Shown here: piece by piece, positions 20,047 to 29,087 of the stretch | Numbering within the stretch: the stretch's first letter is position 1 | Layout: the number at the start of each line of letters is the position of its first letter | Source: an uncultured Commensalibacter sp. | Lineage (GTDB): Bacteria; Pseudomonadota; Alphaproteobacteria; Acetobacterales; Acetobacteraceae | Reading direction: 5' to 3' | DNA: 64,000 nt | NCBI GenBank assembly: GCA_945266285.1 | Contig: CALYOP010000008.1 | Coordinates: forward strand, 62,001-126,000 | Notes under the pieces: generated by a model | Told to the model about the DNA's origin: nothing | What the model saw: only the letters and a program-made list of their open reading frames with translations | Database searches by the model: none | Made by a program: the position numbers and the translations under genes

Positions 20047-20070
20047 CCGAGCGATAGTAAAATCGCTCGG
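20047..20070 (-). terminator. Rho-independent terminator of rpsD
   Basis: A perfect 8-bp GC-rich stem (CCGAGCGA / TCGCTCGG) with an 8-nt loop. On the minus strand it is followed at once by TTTTTG, 27 bp after the rpsD stop. It is one of the clearest terminators in the window. Confidence 0.85.
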
Positions 20071-20096
20071 CAAAGTAACATAAAAATAGATAAAAA

Positions 20097-20714
20097 TTAT
20101 CGAGAATAGAATTCGATAACCAGATTGGGTTCCATTGTAACAGGGTAAGGAACATCATTCAGTTTTGGAGAACGAACAAATGAACCCTTCATCTGACGAT
20201 GATCAACCTGCAAGTATTCAGGAACTTCACGTTCTTTGCTTTGCGTTGCATCAAGAACGATAGCCAATTGTTTTGATTTTTCTTTAATTTCAATAACATC
20301 ATTATCCTTCAACAGATATGAAGGAATATCGACTTTCTTACCATTGACCAAAATATGGCCATGGTTAATAAATTGACGTGCAGCAAATGGCGTTGCTGCA
20401 AATTTTAAACGATAAACAACAGCATCTAAACGACGTTCCAACAAATCAATCAGATTTTCAGAAGTATCCCCTTTACGGCGGACAGCTTCTGCATAATAAC
20501 GACGGAATTGTTTTTCGCTAATATTACCGTAATAACCTTTAAGCTTCTGCTTTGCCATCAACTGAACGCTATAATCTGATGGCTTTCCGTGACGGCGTTG
20601 ACCGTGTTGGCCGGGGCCATATTCACGTTTATTGACTGGAGATTTTGCACGTCCCCATAGGTTAACACCCAAACGACGGTTAATTTTATACTTACTTTGT
20701 AAGCGTTTGCTCAT
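20097..20714 (-). CDS. rpsD: 30S ribosomal protein S4
   Basis: A 205-residue primary 16S rRNA-binding protein. N-terminal [16 protein letters not shown], the [12 protein letters not shown] loop, and an S4 RNA-binding domain around 95-160 ([37 protein letters not shown]) are diagnostic. It is a single-gene unit with its own terminator, as is common in alphaproteobacteria, rather than part of the alpha operon. The zinc-binding cysteines found in some S4 proteins are absent. Confidence 0.97.
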   Translation of the reverse strand: MSKRLQSKYKINRRLGVNLWGRAKSPVNKREYGPGQHGQRRHGKPSDYSVQLMAKQKLKGYYGNISEKQFRRYYAEAVRRKGDTSENLIDLLERRLDAVVYRLKFAATPFAARQFINHGHILVNGKKVDIPSYLLKDNDVIEIKEKSKQLAIVLDATQSKEREVPEYLQVDHRQMKGSFVRSPKLNDVPYPVTMEPNLVIEFYSR

Positions 20715-20992
20715 TCTTAATCACTTTCTTACAATCTGTAATATCACAAAGGCCTGTAATATTATCTTTATTGTACTGGTAGTTCTTCCCATTCGGGTTG
20801 ACGGGGCATTACCTAATTTTCAAGATAGACCTTTTCTTTTCTTAAAAAATCGCAATGTCCACTTTTCCAGCAGTAAGGTCGCTATATATGCATAACCGCA
20901 TCAGAAGTCAAATAAATCTATCGTTGGCTTGTTTTTTTTCTGTTCTCGTGCGTTTGTAATGATAAGCGATCGATTTTTGGAAGGAATCACAT

Positions 20993-21529
20993 ATGAATAA
21001 TATTCTTGCAGAAAAATGGCGATGGTTCATAGGTTTGGGCATTATTGCTGTTGTTTTAGGCTTCTTGGCATTATTGGATACGGTTTTTGTAACTTTAGCC
21101 AGCGTTGTTTTCCTTGGTATTTTATTATTAATGGCAGGATTTGCACAAATTTTTCATGCCTGTTCGTTAAAAGAATGGAAAGGTTTTCTACTTTCTGCAC
21201 TTGCTGGTCTGGTCTACATTATCTGTGGTATTTTATTAATGGGCGAACCGGTTACAGGTTCCGTCGCTTTAACCATTTTTATCGCTGTCTGTTTTTGTGT
21301 TGGTGGTGTAATGCGTATCATCATTGCCTTAGATCACAGAAATACAGGCGGTTGGGGATTTCTACTCTTTAGCGGTATTCTTGGAGTAATCTTAGGACTT
21401 TTCCTAGGCTTTATGCCGTGGCAAGGGTTGTGGTTAATTGGTTTTATGATTGCTTTTGATTTAATGTTTATTGGCTTTGGTTGGATTCAATTAGGATTCA
21501 TTCTACGCAAAGCCAATGATGGTCATTAA
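20993..21529 (+). CDS. HdeD-family (DUF308) membrane protein
   Basis: A 178-residue protein with six hydrophobic segments and very short loops, starting MNNILAEKWRWFIGLGI. Repeating G-x-L-A and GIL-x-G patterns, in particular ALAGLVYIICGILLM and FSGILGVILGLFLG, match the HdeD/DUF308 family, which is linked to acid resistance in E. coli. A strong GGAAGGA Shine-Dalgarno lies about 8 nt before the ATG. Mechanism is unknown for the family. The stop is 3 bp from the end of the convergent trmJ gene. Confidence 0.8.
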   Translation: MNNILAEKWRWFIGLGIIAVVLGFLALLDTVFVTLASVVFLGILLLMAGFAQIFHACSLKEWKGFLLSALAGLVYIICGILLMGEPVTGSVALTIFIAVCFCVGGVMRIIIALDHRNTGGWGFLLFSGILGVILGLFLGFMPWQGLWLIGFMIAFDLMFIGFGWIQLGFILRKANDGH

Positions 21530-21532
21530 ATC

Positions 21533-22327
21533 TTATTTTTCATCCGTGCTTTTGCGGGGGCCTTTGACAAGTTCAGAAACAACCCCGTGTAAGGTACGTA
21601 ATTCTTGCTCTGTCACCTCACCTCTTTGAAAAAAATGACGTAGATTACGGATCATCCCAGGTCTTTTTTGTTCATTTCTTAAAAAACCACAATGATCTAA
21701 TTCTTTGAATAAATGACCCAAAAAATTCTCCAGCATTGCTTTATTGGCAATTCGAGTTTCATTGGTCAATAACTGCCTTGCTGGTGTTTCTTCTTTAGCC
21801 ATCCACCATTCATAAGCCATGATCATAACCGCTTGTGAAAGATTCAAAGACATAAATCGTGGATCTAAGGGATAGCGGATCCAATAATCGGCACGTGCAA
21901 AATCTTCGTTATCTAAACCTGCGCGTTCTGGTCCAAATAAAATACCAACTTTAAGATTGCGGGCCGTCATCTCACATATTTCCAAAGCTCCACCGCGAGC
22001 AGTCAAAAGCGGTTTAATAATATGCCTTGGTCTTGGGCAAGTGGCAAAGACATGATGAAGGTCAGCAACGGCTTCATCAACGGTATCAAACAGCTGTGCA
22101 TTATCCAAAAGCCGATCTGCACCCGAAGCTGTTCGCCATGCATGAAGTTGTGGCCAACCATCTCGTGGAGAAACCAGACGCAAATGAAATAAACCACCAT
22201 TTGCCATTGCTCGGGCGACGCTGCCGATATTATCCGCTAATTGTGGTCTAACCAAAATAACAATGGGCGTATTTCCAATAGGTTTCAGATCAGCCCCTTT
22301 ATCGCGACCTGTCACGCGCGTCTCCAT
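21533..22327 (-). CDS. trmJ: tRNA/rRNA 2'-O-methyltransferase, TrmJ-like
   Basis: A 264-residue SPOUT-superfamily enzyme. Motif 1 is VRPQLADNIGSVARAM, with the Asn and Arg used in knot-fold methyltransferases; motif 2 GILFGPERAGLDNEDFARADYWIRYPLD; motif 3 SLNLSQAVMIMAYEWW. This set with a helical C-terminal extension is typical of TrmJ, which methylates position 32 of tRNAs, though related YfiF/LasT-type proteins look similar. The start overlaps the cysS 3' end by 16 bp, so the two are probably one operon. Confidence 0.8.
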   Translation of the reverse strand: METRVTGRDKGADLKPIGNTPIVILVRPQLADNIGSVARAMANGGLFHLRLVSPRDGWPQLHAWRTASGADRLLDNAQLFDTVDEAVADLHHVFATCPRPRHIIKPLLTARGGALEICEMTARNLKVGILFGPERAGLDNEDFARADYWIRYPLDPRFMSLNLSQAVMIMAYEWWMAKEETPARQLLTNETRIANKAMLENFLGHLFKELDHCGFLRNEQKRPGMIRNLRHFFQRGEVTEQELRTLHGVVSELVKGPRKSTDEK

Positions 22328-23661
22328 GTAGTGCCGTTTGCATTATCTTCAAGAATAATCCCTTGTTCAGCCAATTGATTGCGAATAGCATCGGCTTTGG
22401 AAAAATCCTTGGATTTTTTGGCCGATAAACGTTCAGCAATTAATCTTTCGATTTCCTGTGTGTTATCTACATTTTGGAACCATGATTCGGAACGGTGATT
22501 TAATAATCCAATTTGTTGACCTGCTTTACGTAATTGCAAAGCAGCCATTCTATCCCCTTTAAGGGCCTGATCGGCTAATTGATGCATAACTGATAATGCT
22601 TTAGGCGTGTTTAAATCATCGCATAATGCTTCCATAAATAGCTCAGGCAAATCAGGCGTTGCATCATCTACATCTGAAATGATTGAAATCGCACGATAAA
22701 AGCGATCCAGAACTTGCTTTGCCTCTTTTAAACTTGTTTTAGAAAAATTTAAAACAGACCGATAATGTGCCTGCAATAAAGCCAGACGCAATGTTTCTGC
22801 TTCTGTTGTTTCAAGAATTTCCCGAATAGTGAAAAAATTTCCCAAAGATTTAGACATTTTTTCGCCATTAACCAACAGCATCGCATTATGAACCCAAATA
22901 TTTGCGAATTTACCTTGGGGGAAACAACACATACTTTGTGCTGTTTCATTTTCATGATGAGGAAACAATAAATCATGTCCTCCTCCATGAATATCAAAAC
23001 TTTCCCCTAAATAACGATGCGACATCGCTGAACATTCAATATGCCAACCCGGACGTCCCCGTCCCCATGGACTATCCCATCCCGGTTCTGTAGGCGAAGA
23101 AGGTTTCCATAAAACAAAATCTCCTGGATCTTTTTTATAAGGGGCCACTTCTACACGAGCACCGGCAATTAAATCTTCGGGGTTACGGCCAGAAAGTGAT
23201 CCATAATCAGGATAGCTTTTTACAGAAAACAGAACATGCCCTTGTGCTTCATAAGCATGGTTATGCGCAATCAATTTTGTAATAAGGTCTTGAATAGCAT
23301 CGATATGTTGTGTTGCTCGGGGTTCGATATCAGGAGGTAAGATATTCATCGTTTCCATATCTTGATGAAAATCTGCCGTTGTTCTTTGTGTTAAAGATTC
23401 TATTGTTTCGTGATTGCGTTCAGCGCGTGCATTGATTTTATCATCAACATCTGTAATATTACGAACATAGGTCACTTTTGGGTAGATAACCCTTAATAAA
23501 CGAACTAAAATATCCGCAGTCAACATGGCTCTCAGATTGCCAATATGTAAAAAATCATAGACTGTCGGGCCACAAAAATAGAGACGAACATGCGAAGAAT
23601 CTAACGGAATAAATGGTACAACTTTATGTTGACGCGTATTATATAATGATAATTTGGACAT
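22312..23661 (-). CDS. cysS: Cysteinyl-tRNA synthetase
   Basis: A 449-residue class I synthetase. It has YFCGPTVYDFLHIGNLRAML with the HIGH-type motif HIGN, the zinc-site region HIECSAMS and GGGHDLLFPHHENE, and KMSKSLGNF. The C-terminal part includes the DALR-like helical domain. Length is normal. It is the first gene of a two-gene unit with trmJ. Confidence 0.97.
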   Translation of the reverse strand: MSKLSLYNTRQHKVVPFIPLDSSHVRLYFCGPTVYDFLHIGNLRAMLTADILVRLLRVIYPKVTYVRNITDVDDKINARAERNHETIESLTQRTTADFHQDMETMNILPPDIEPRATQHIDAIQDLITKLIAHNHAYEAQGHVLFSVKSYPDYGSLSGRNPEDLIAGARVEVAPYKKDPGDFVLWKPSSPTEPGWDSPWGRGRPGWHIECSAMSHRYLGESFDIHGGGHDLLFPHHENETAQSMCCFPQGKFANIWVHNAMLLVNGEKMSKSLGNFFTIREILETTEAETLRLALLQAHYRSVLNFSKTSLKEAKQVLDRFYRAISIISDVDDATPDLPELFMEALCDDLNTPKALSVMHQLADQALKGDRMAALQLRKAGQQIGLLNHRSESWFQNVDNTQEIERLIAERLSAKKSKDFSKADAIRNQLAEQGIILEDNANGTTWRRA

Positions 23662-23768
23662 AATTTTTACTCTCTTCGCATTACTTCCTTAAAATCAGAA
23701 GCCTCGGTACGTTTTTTAATTTTTTTTCGAAAACTGCAAGCGCTTTCTATAAACTTTTAGTATTTTAA

Positions 23769-25148
23769 ATGCAAAAACCTACAACCAGCTTTTTCAAAAG
23801 TGAAATTAATCAAATTGCTTTCATTGCAATACCCATCGCATTTGCTCAACTTTGCCAAATGGCTATGGGTGTAACCGATACGATTTTACTTGGTGGAATT
23901 AATAAACAAGCACTAGCAGTTGGCGGATTAGCGACTAATATTTTTTTTACGATCTGCGTCATTTTACAATCTGCTCTTAATTCATCGGGTATCCTAATTG
24001 CACAATCTATTGGTGCCGGGCGTTATAATGAAGTGCCGAAAATTTATTATACAACCTATATTTTTGGTCTCCTATTATGTATTCCCTGTTATTTGATTCT
24101 TAATCAAGCCGATTATATTTTATATTATATGGGTGAAGAAAAAGAAATTATCACGCTTACGGTGCAATTTCTGAAAATTCTGCTTTGGGGAATGCCACCA
24201 TTATTAATAGGCGCAGGATTAATTCGTGTTGTTTTACCCGCACTTAATGCTTCCAAGATATTATTACAAATTATACCATTAATGACAATCGTAAATGGGT
24301 TGTTAAATGCTGCTTTTATCTATGGGCTTTGGGGTTTTCCCAAAATGGGTTTGAATGGTTCAGCGCTTGGTACAACCATTTGTATGTGGCTCGGTTCTTT
24401 TGCTTTAATTGGTTATAGCCATTCTCGCTCATATCTTAAAAAATATTTTTATCCGTTTAGTATTAATTTAAATTATTTATGGCCATTAATTAAACTTGGA
24501 CTTCCTATCTGTATAGCAGCAGCGGCCGAGATGTTGGTTTTTATGGTAACAACATTACGTGTTGGATTATTTGGTACGGATAATCTGGCCGCACATAATA
24601 TTGCACTAAATTGTGCAACATTTACCTTTATGATCCCACTTGCTATCGCTCAAGCGGCTAATGTTCGCGTTGGCTACTGGATGGGTGCAAGACGCGTATT
24701 ACGCGCACGACAAAGTGGTTTCTTAACCATAGGTCTCGGCGGCAGTATTATGGCATTTATTGGGTTGGTCATTTTTTTATTCCCAACAAGTATTATTAAT
24801 TTTTTCATCGATACCAATAATCCTATTAATCATAATACAATTTTAATTGCGATCACTTTGCTCAAAATTATGGCTTTATTCCAGGTAGTTGACGGTTTGC
24901 AAACCGTTGCAAACGGTGCTTTGCGCGGTTTAAAAGATACGACTATCCCTATGATTATTTGTATTTTTGGTTATTGGGGAATTGGTTTTTTCGTTGGCAA
25001 GTGGCTAGCCTTTGATCTTCAATGGAAAACCGAAGGTTTATGGATTGGACTGGCCTTAGGATTGGCATCCGTTGCCATAATGCTAAATTTACGATTTGTT
25101 CGTTTAACTTTCCGTCCAAAAGAAATGTTAAAAATGACCTCCAAATAA
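23769..25148 (+). CDS. MATE-family multidrug/cation efflux protein
   Basis: A 459-residue protein with about 12 membrane segments in two similar halves. Visible family features are IAFAQLCQMAMGVTDTILLGG (TM1), LNSSGILIAQSIGAGRYNEV after TM2 and, in the second half, AANVRVGYWMGARRVLRARQSG and FQVVDGLQTVANGALRGLKDT. It resembles the NorM branch, which exports organic cations and drugs in exchange for Na+ or H+. Substrate cannot be told. A single gene, divergent from cysS. Confidence 0.9.
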   Translation: MQKPTTSFFKSEINQIAFIAIPIAFAQLCQMAMGVTDTILLGGINKQALAVGGLATNIFFTICVILQSALNSSGILIAQSIGAGRYNEVPKIYYTTYIFGLLLCIPCYLILNQADYILYYMGEEKEIITLTVQFLKILLWGMPPLLIGAGLIRVVLPALNASKILLQIIPLMTIVNGLLNAAFIYGLWGFPKMGLNGSALGTTICMWLGSFALIGYSHSRSYLKKYFYPFSINLNYLWPLIKLGLPICIAAAAEMLVFMVTTLRVGLFGTDNLAAHNIALNCATFTFMIPLAIAQAANVRVGYWMGARRVLRARQSGFLTIGLGGSIMAFIGLVIFLFPTSIINFFIDTNNPINHNTILIAITLLKIMALFQVVDGLQTVANGALRGLKDTTIPMIICIFGYWGIGFFVGKWLAFDLQWKTEGLWIGLALGLASVAIMLNLRFVRLTFRPKEMLKMTSK

Positions 25149-25408
25149 AAATTTAATTAATTTTTAATATTTATATAGAAGTATATAACTTTTTATTAAT
25201 TTTATTAATAACCGAAACAGAAGTTAATAGAACATGTTTAATTTATAGACATAAAATCAACAAAATTAGTATTAAAGATGTTGATATCTTTTCGTCGAAA
25301 TTGTATAAAAATTATAGCAATTGAGAATAGGATTTATTTTTATTCTCATTGTTTGAATATTGTATACAACCCGGCAAATTTGCCTTTAAATTTCGGAAAG
25401 CATCTCTC

Positions 25409-26086
25409 TTGAAAACGAATAGAACCGATCGCGCACCCCGTCATCCTCGGCGCGGCGGATTTAATGATGATTTCATGGCATCATCATTTTATGAGAACCG
25501 TAACAACTTCTTTAATGATTATGACAATGTTTCGCCCAAAAAAAGGCAATCCCCCTCTGGTCCTGTTATAAAAGCCGTTGTTAAATGGTTTAATAGCAGT
25601 AAAGGTTTTGGTTTTGCAGAATTATCCAATGGTTCTGGTGATGCATTCCTGCATATCAATTCCATAACCCCATTAGGGTTTAAAACCGTCAATCCTGGTA
25701 CAATTTTGACGGTTCGTGCAGGAAATGGCCCCAAAGGTTCACAAATTACCGAAGTTCTAACCATAGATGCTGACAGCGCAGAATCTCCGATTCAGTCTTC
25801 AGATTTCCAAGCGTCGAAATCAGGTAATCGAAATAATCAACCTCGGAATCCTCGTCCTGCACCTGACTTATCACAGGCACGCGAAGTTACTGGAACCGTT
25901 AAATGGTATAATCCAATCAAAGGTTTTGGCTTCATAACCCCAGAAAATAATGACAAAGATATTTTTGTACATATTTCTGTACTTGAACGGTCTGGAATAA
26001 ACGAATTGAACGAGGGACAATCCGTTATTATTAAAGTCGTTTCCGGTCAAAAAGGTGCCGAAGCTGCATCAATAACATTGATATAA
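25409..26086 (+). CDS. Protein with two cold-shock domains
   Basis: Two S1-like cold-shock domains are present: the first about 50-115 (VVKWFNSSKGFGFAEL, DAFLHI), the second at the C terminus (GTVKWYNPIKGFGFITPE, DIFVHIS). Both keep the RNP1 (KGFGF) and RNP2 (FLHI / FVHI) motifs that bind single-stranded nucleic acid. A basic, Arg-rich N terminus and a flexible Asn/Pro/Arg linker add further contacts. I chose TTG at 25409 because GGAAAG lies about 8 nt before it; TTG at 25349 is also open, and the next ATG is at 25475. Double-CSD proteins are common in alphaproteobacteria and act as RNA chaperones. Confidence 0.85.
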   Translation: MKTNRTDRAPRHPRRGGFNDDFMASSFYENRNNFFNDYDNVSPKKRQSPSGPVIKAVVKWFNSSKGFGFAELSNGSGDAFLHINSITPLGFKTVNPGTILTVRAGNGPKGSQITEVLTIDADSAESPIQSSDFQASKSGNRNNQPRNPRPAPDLSQAREVTGTVKWYNPIKGFGFITPENNDKDIFVHISVLERSGINELNEGQSVIIKVVSGQKGAEAASITLI

Positions 26087-26093
26087 ACCGTGA

Positions 26094-26127
26094 TCTTTCT
26101 TTCTCTTTATATTAAGAGAAAGAAAGA
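26094..26127. terminator. Hairpin between convergent genes, with purine/pyrimidine arms
   Basis: A perfect 14-bp inverted repeat (26094-26107 with 26114-26127) with loop TATATT. One arm is all pyrimidine, the other all purine. It sits between the cold-shock gene and the convergent dnaQ, so it can serve both directions. A U-tract after it is poor on either strand. Confidence 0.6.
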
Positions 26128-26128
26128 A

Positions 26129-26809
26129 TCATTCCTTTTTCCACAAGGCATCGGGAATATTATCAATAAATTTTTTATGTTGTTCCAGTTCCTTGGCAGA
26201 TGGCTGGATATATTTTGGAATATGGCTTTTGACCGTTTGATAAACCCGGCTTGCTTTTTCTGCTTGCTCGTTTACAAAACCTAAGCCCCTTTGGCGCCCA
26301 CCCATTAATTCGATATAAACTTCGGACAAAAGCTTACAATCCAAAAGTGCATTATGAGTTGTTCTTTCTGATAGATCAATTGAAAAACGACGGCATAATG
26401 CATCCAAGCTATTTGGTGATGTGGGAAAACGTGATCGAGCAATCTGCAAAGTGTCAATCATTCGATCGAAAGATAAAGGTTTACGATTAATACGAGCAAG
26501 TTCCGAATTAATAAATTTGAAATCAAATGGCGCATTATGTGCGATCAACGGGTCATCACGAATAAATTCTAAAAAACCATCAACAATTTCTGCAAATTTC
26601 GGCTTGTTTTTCAAATCTTCCAACGTAAACCCATGCACACGCGTTGCCTCTATTGGTATATCGCGTTCAGGATGTATTAATGCATGATAGTATTGATCCG
26701 TTGGTAAATCATTAATTAATTCTATCGCCGCAATTTCGATGACACGGTCTCCTAATTCAGGATTAACACCCGTGGTCTCTGTATCAAAAAGAACCGTTCT
26801 TTTCATCAT
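26129..26809 (-). CDS. dnaQ: DNA polymerase III epsilon subunit (proofreading exonuclease)
   Basis: A 226-residue DEDDh 3'-5' exonuclease: ExoI FDTETTG at 9-15, ExoII AHNAPFDFKFI with the Asp of the tetrad, and ExoIII HNALLDCKLLSEVY with His and Asp. It proofreads for the replicative polymerase. The C-terminal tail beyond residue 185 probably binds the alpha subunit. The start overlaps the coaE stop by 1 bp; aroE-coaE-dnaQ is a conserved alphaproteobacterial run. Confidence 0.93.
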   Translation of the reverse strand: MMKRTVLFDTETTGVNPELGDRVIEIAAIELINDLPTDQYYHALIHPERDIPIEATRVHGFTLEDLKNKPKFAEIVDGFLEFIRDDPLIAHNAPFDFKFINSELARINRKPLSFDRMIDTLQIARSRFPTSPNSLDALCRRFSIDLSERTTHNALLDCKLLSEVYIELMGGRQRGLGFVNEQAEKASRVYQTVKSHIPKYIQPSAKELEQHKKFIDNIPDALWKKE

Positions 26810-27405
26810 TATGTTTCGGCTTTCATTTTATCAATAACGCGTTTAACCTGCCGAAAAGTTTCCCACCGGGATAGCCCTGTTTTTATAACAATATCTGCAA
26901 GTTTTCTTTTCTGAATATCAGGCATCTGACATTTAATAAAACGTTGCGCCTGCGCCCAAGTGACTTTGTTTCGTTGTAAAATACGCCATTTCTGGATTGA
27001 CGGTGGTGCAGAGACGACGAGCGTTTTATCACATATCCTATTGATGTTTTTCTCAAAAAGTAACGGAACATCCAGAACGCACCATGCTATACCCCGTGCC
27101 CGACAACGACCAAGAAAAAGATTCCGTTCCTTGGCAATAAGTGGAAGCATGATATTTTCCATTACGCAAATATATTCAGGTTTTTCAGCAATTAATTTTC
27201 TTACATAACTACGCTCAAATTCGCCATTTTTGATAGCCAATGGAATTTTTTTTGCAATTAATGGTAAAGCTTTTCCATGAGGTTTTTGTAAATTATGTAC
27301 GGCAGCATCCGCGTCATAAACTGGGAAACCATAACGACGGAAAATAGAAGACACCGTGCTCTTCCCCATTCCCATGCCACCCGTAATGCCTAAAATTTTC
27401 ATCAA
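26809..27405 (-). CDS. coaE: Dephospho-CoA kinase
   Basis: A 198-residue P-loop kinase catalysing the last step of coenzyme A synthesis. It begins MMKILGITGGMGMGKSTVSS, with the Walker A glycines and Lys, followed by VYDADAAVH (substrate Asp) and DVPLLFE. Length is typical. It directly follows aroE and overlaps dnaQ by 1 bp. Confidence 0.93.
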   Translation of the reverse strand: MMKILGITGGMGMGKSTVSSIFRRYGFPVYDADAAVHNLQKPHGKALPLIAKKIPLAIKNGEFERSYVRKLIAEKPEYICVMENIMLPLIAKERNLFLGRCRARGIAWCVLDVPLLFEKNINRICDKTLVVSAPPSIQKWRILQRNKVTWAQAQRFIKCQMPDIQKRKLADIVIKTGLSRWETFRQVKRVIDKMKAET

Positions 27406-28245
27406 TTATGACTTTAAGCTATTCGCCAATAATTCGGTTATCTCCTGATCTACTACTGGGTCAACACCAAACCATTGGGAGAAACCAAATCGTGCTTGAT
27501 GTAATAACATCCCAAGGCCTTCAACCGTTTTCAATCCCCTTTGTCGTGCAGCTTTAAGTAAAGGCGTTTCCCGGGGAACATAAACAATATCCGAAACTAC
27601 CATATCTTTAGAAGCATGAGTAAGGTCGAAATCGCAAGAATTTGCACCTTCCATACCAAGCGAGGTCGCATTTACTAATAAAGTTATATTTTCTAAATGT
27701 TTTGGCCATTCATGCCATTTTATCGCCTGCGCAAGATCATAAGCTTTGGCTAGTTCAACAGCACGTTCATAAGTTCGATTGGCAATAAAAACGGAGACAT
27801 TTCTTTGTACCAAAGCGGCCACAACGGATCTCGCTGCTCCACCGGCTCCCAATATCAATGCAGAACCTTTTTCAAGATTTACATTTTGCGCTTCTAATGA
27901 CGCAATAAATCCGTCTCCATCGGTTGAGGTACCATAAATGCTACCATCATCACGAAACATCAATGTATTAACAGAGCAGATATGCTGCGCATTAGGATCA
28001 AGAACATCACAGATTTGAAAAGCACGTTCTTTGTGCGGTATCGTTACATTGCATCCCCGAAACCCCGCAGCCATCATACCCCGTATAAGAATTTCAAAAT
28101 TTTCATCTTTAACTGGTAACGGAATATAAACCCCATCAATTTTATAGTGCTCTAACCAAAAATTATGAATCAAAGGGGATCGTGAATGCGCTACAGGCCA
28201 TCCTATAACACCAGCTAACTTCGCTTTTCCTGTAATTTGATTCAT
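27406..28245 (-). CDS. aroE: Shikimate dehydrogenase
   Basis: A 279-residue NADP-dependent enzyme converting 3-dehydroshikimate to shikimate. It has the substrate site GWPVAHSRSPLIHN near 15-28, NVTIPHKE with the catalytic Lys, the Rossmann motif ILGAGGAARSVVAAL, the NADP-type ANRTYERA, and GLGMLLHQA near the end. The start overlaps the stop of the upstream amidohydrolase by 1 bp and the stop adjoins coaE, so the run is one operon. Confidence 0.95.
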   Translation of the reverse strand: MNQITGKAKLAGVIGWPVAHSRSPLIHNFWLEHYKIDGVYIPLPVKDENFEILIRGMMAAGFRGCNVTIPHKERAFQICDVLDPNAQHICSVNTLMFRDDGSIYGTSTDGDGFIASLEAQNVNLEKGSALILGAGGAARSVVAALVQRNVSVFIANRTYERAVELAKAYDLAQAIKWHEWPKHLENITLLVNATSLGMEGANSCDFDLTHASKDMVVSDIVYVPRETPLLKAARQRGLKTVEGLGMLLHQARFGFSQWFGVDPVVDQEITELLANSLKS

Positions 28246-29081
28246 TATTTTTGATAATCCCTATATGCTAAAGGTAGCAATTCTGCCAACCGCTTTGCCC
28301 ATTCTTGTTGTTGGTCTTTGGAGTTTAACAAATCTTGGCGGATTTCCAACTCTAAATAAGGTAATCCTTTTTGTATAGCATGATAAGGAACGGAATAATC
28401 ATTGGCTTCGACCAAGGCATAAGGTTCGTTATCACCAATCGGATAATTATAGGATCGTTCAAGAATACGTTTAAAAATCAAAGAAAATTTTGAATTTTTC
28501 CCATGCAATATTCCCGCATGCCATGGCCGTATTTGATTTTCCATTTCAGGGGTAAAGCTATGTAAAGCTATTAAAACCGTAGGTAATGATTCTTTCTTTC
28601 TCCATTCAAGAATCTGCTCAATTTTTTGATGATAAGGGTTAAATATCGCTTCTATTCGCTGTTTTTTTTCTTGTGTTGTTAATTGGTGATTACCTTGTAT
28701 CGAAACATGGTCACTTATTGTCGGGATAGAAGTGGGGTTATCAATCCCACGATTGCAGTCAATTACCAAACGAGAATAAAGCTGTTCAATAAAACAGCTA
28801 TGAAGATATGATGATAAGCAATTACCTAATCCTGCAATGCCAATATCCCACGCAATATGACGATAACGATCCTGTTGAGAAAGCCCAAGTTCATTCAAAC
28901 TTTTAGGAATCAAAGCACCGGCATGATCCCCGATAAGAACAAATGGAGAATGCGAGCAATCATATATTGTTTGAACAGGAAACGGATCATGCTTTCCAAG
29001 CAATTGCTTCGTGTTTAAATCCGTATCAGATTGTTGTATGAAACTGGATTGATCGGAATCATAAGCTTTGTCAAAATTCAT
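28245..29081 (-). CDS. N-formylglutamate amidohydrolase-family protein
   Basis: A 278-residue protein of the HutG-like N-formylglutamate amidohydrolase family: PFVLIGDHAGALIPKSLNELGL (45-66), HIAWDIGIAGL, RLVIDCNRG, and ALHSFTPEM with a likely metal-binding His. In histidine catabolism the family releases glutamate and formate, but no other hut gene is here. It sits between radC and aroE, so a role in another deformylation or peptide reaction is possible. Call rests on motif recognition by eye. Confidence 0.78.
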   Translation of the reverse strand: MNFDKAYDSDQSSFIQQSDTDLNTKQLLGKHDPFPVQTIYDCSHSPFVLIGDHAGALIPKSLNELGLSQQDRYRHIAWDIGIAGLGNCLSSYLHSCFIEQLYSRLVIDCNRGIDNPTSIPTISDHVSIQGNHQLTTQEKKQRIEAIFNPYHQKIEQILEWRKKESLPTVLIALHSFTPEMENQIRPWHAGILHGKNSKFSLIFKRILERSYNYPIGDNEPYALVEANDYSVPYHAIQKGLPYLELEIRQDLLNSKDQQQEWAKRLAELLPLAYRDYQK

Positions 29082-29087
29082 AATTGA

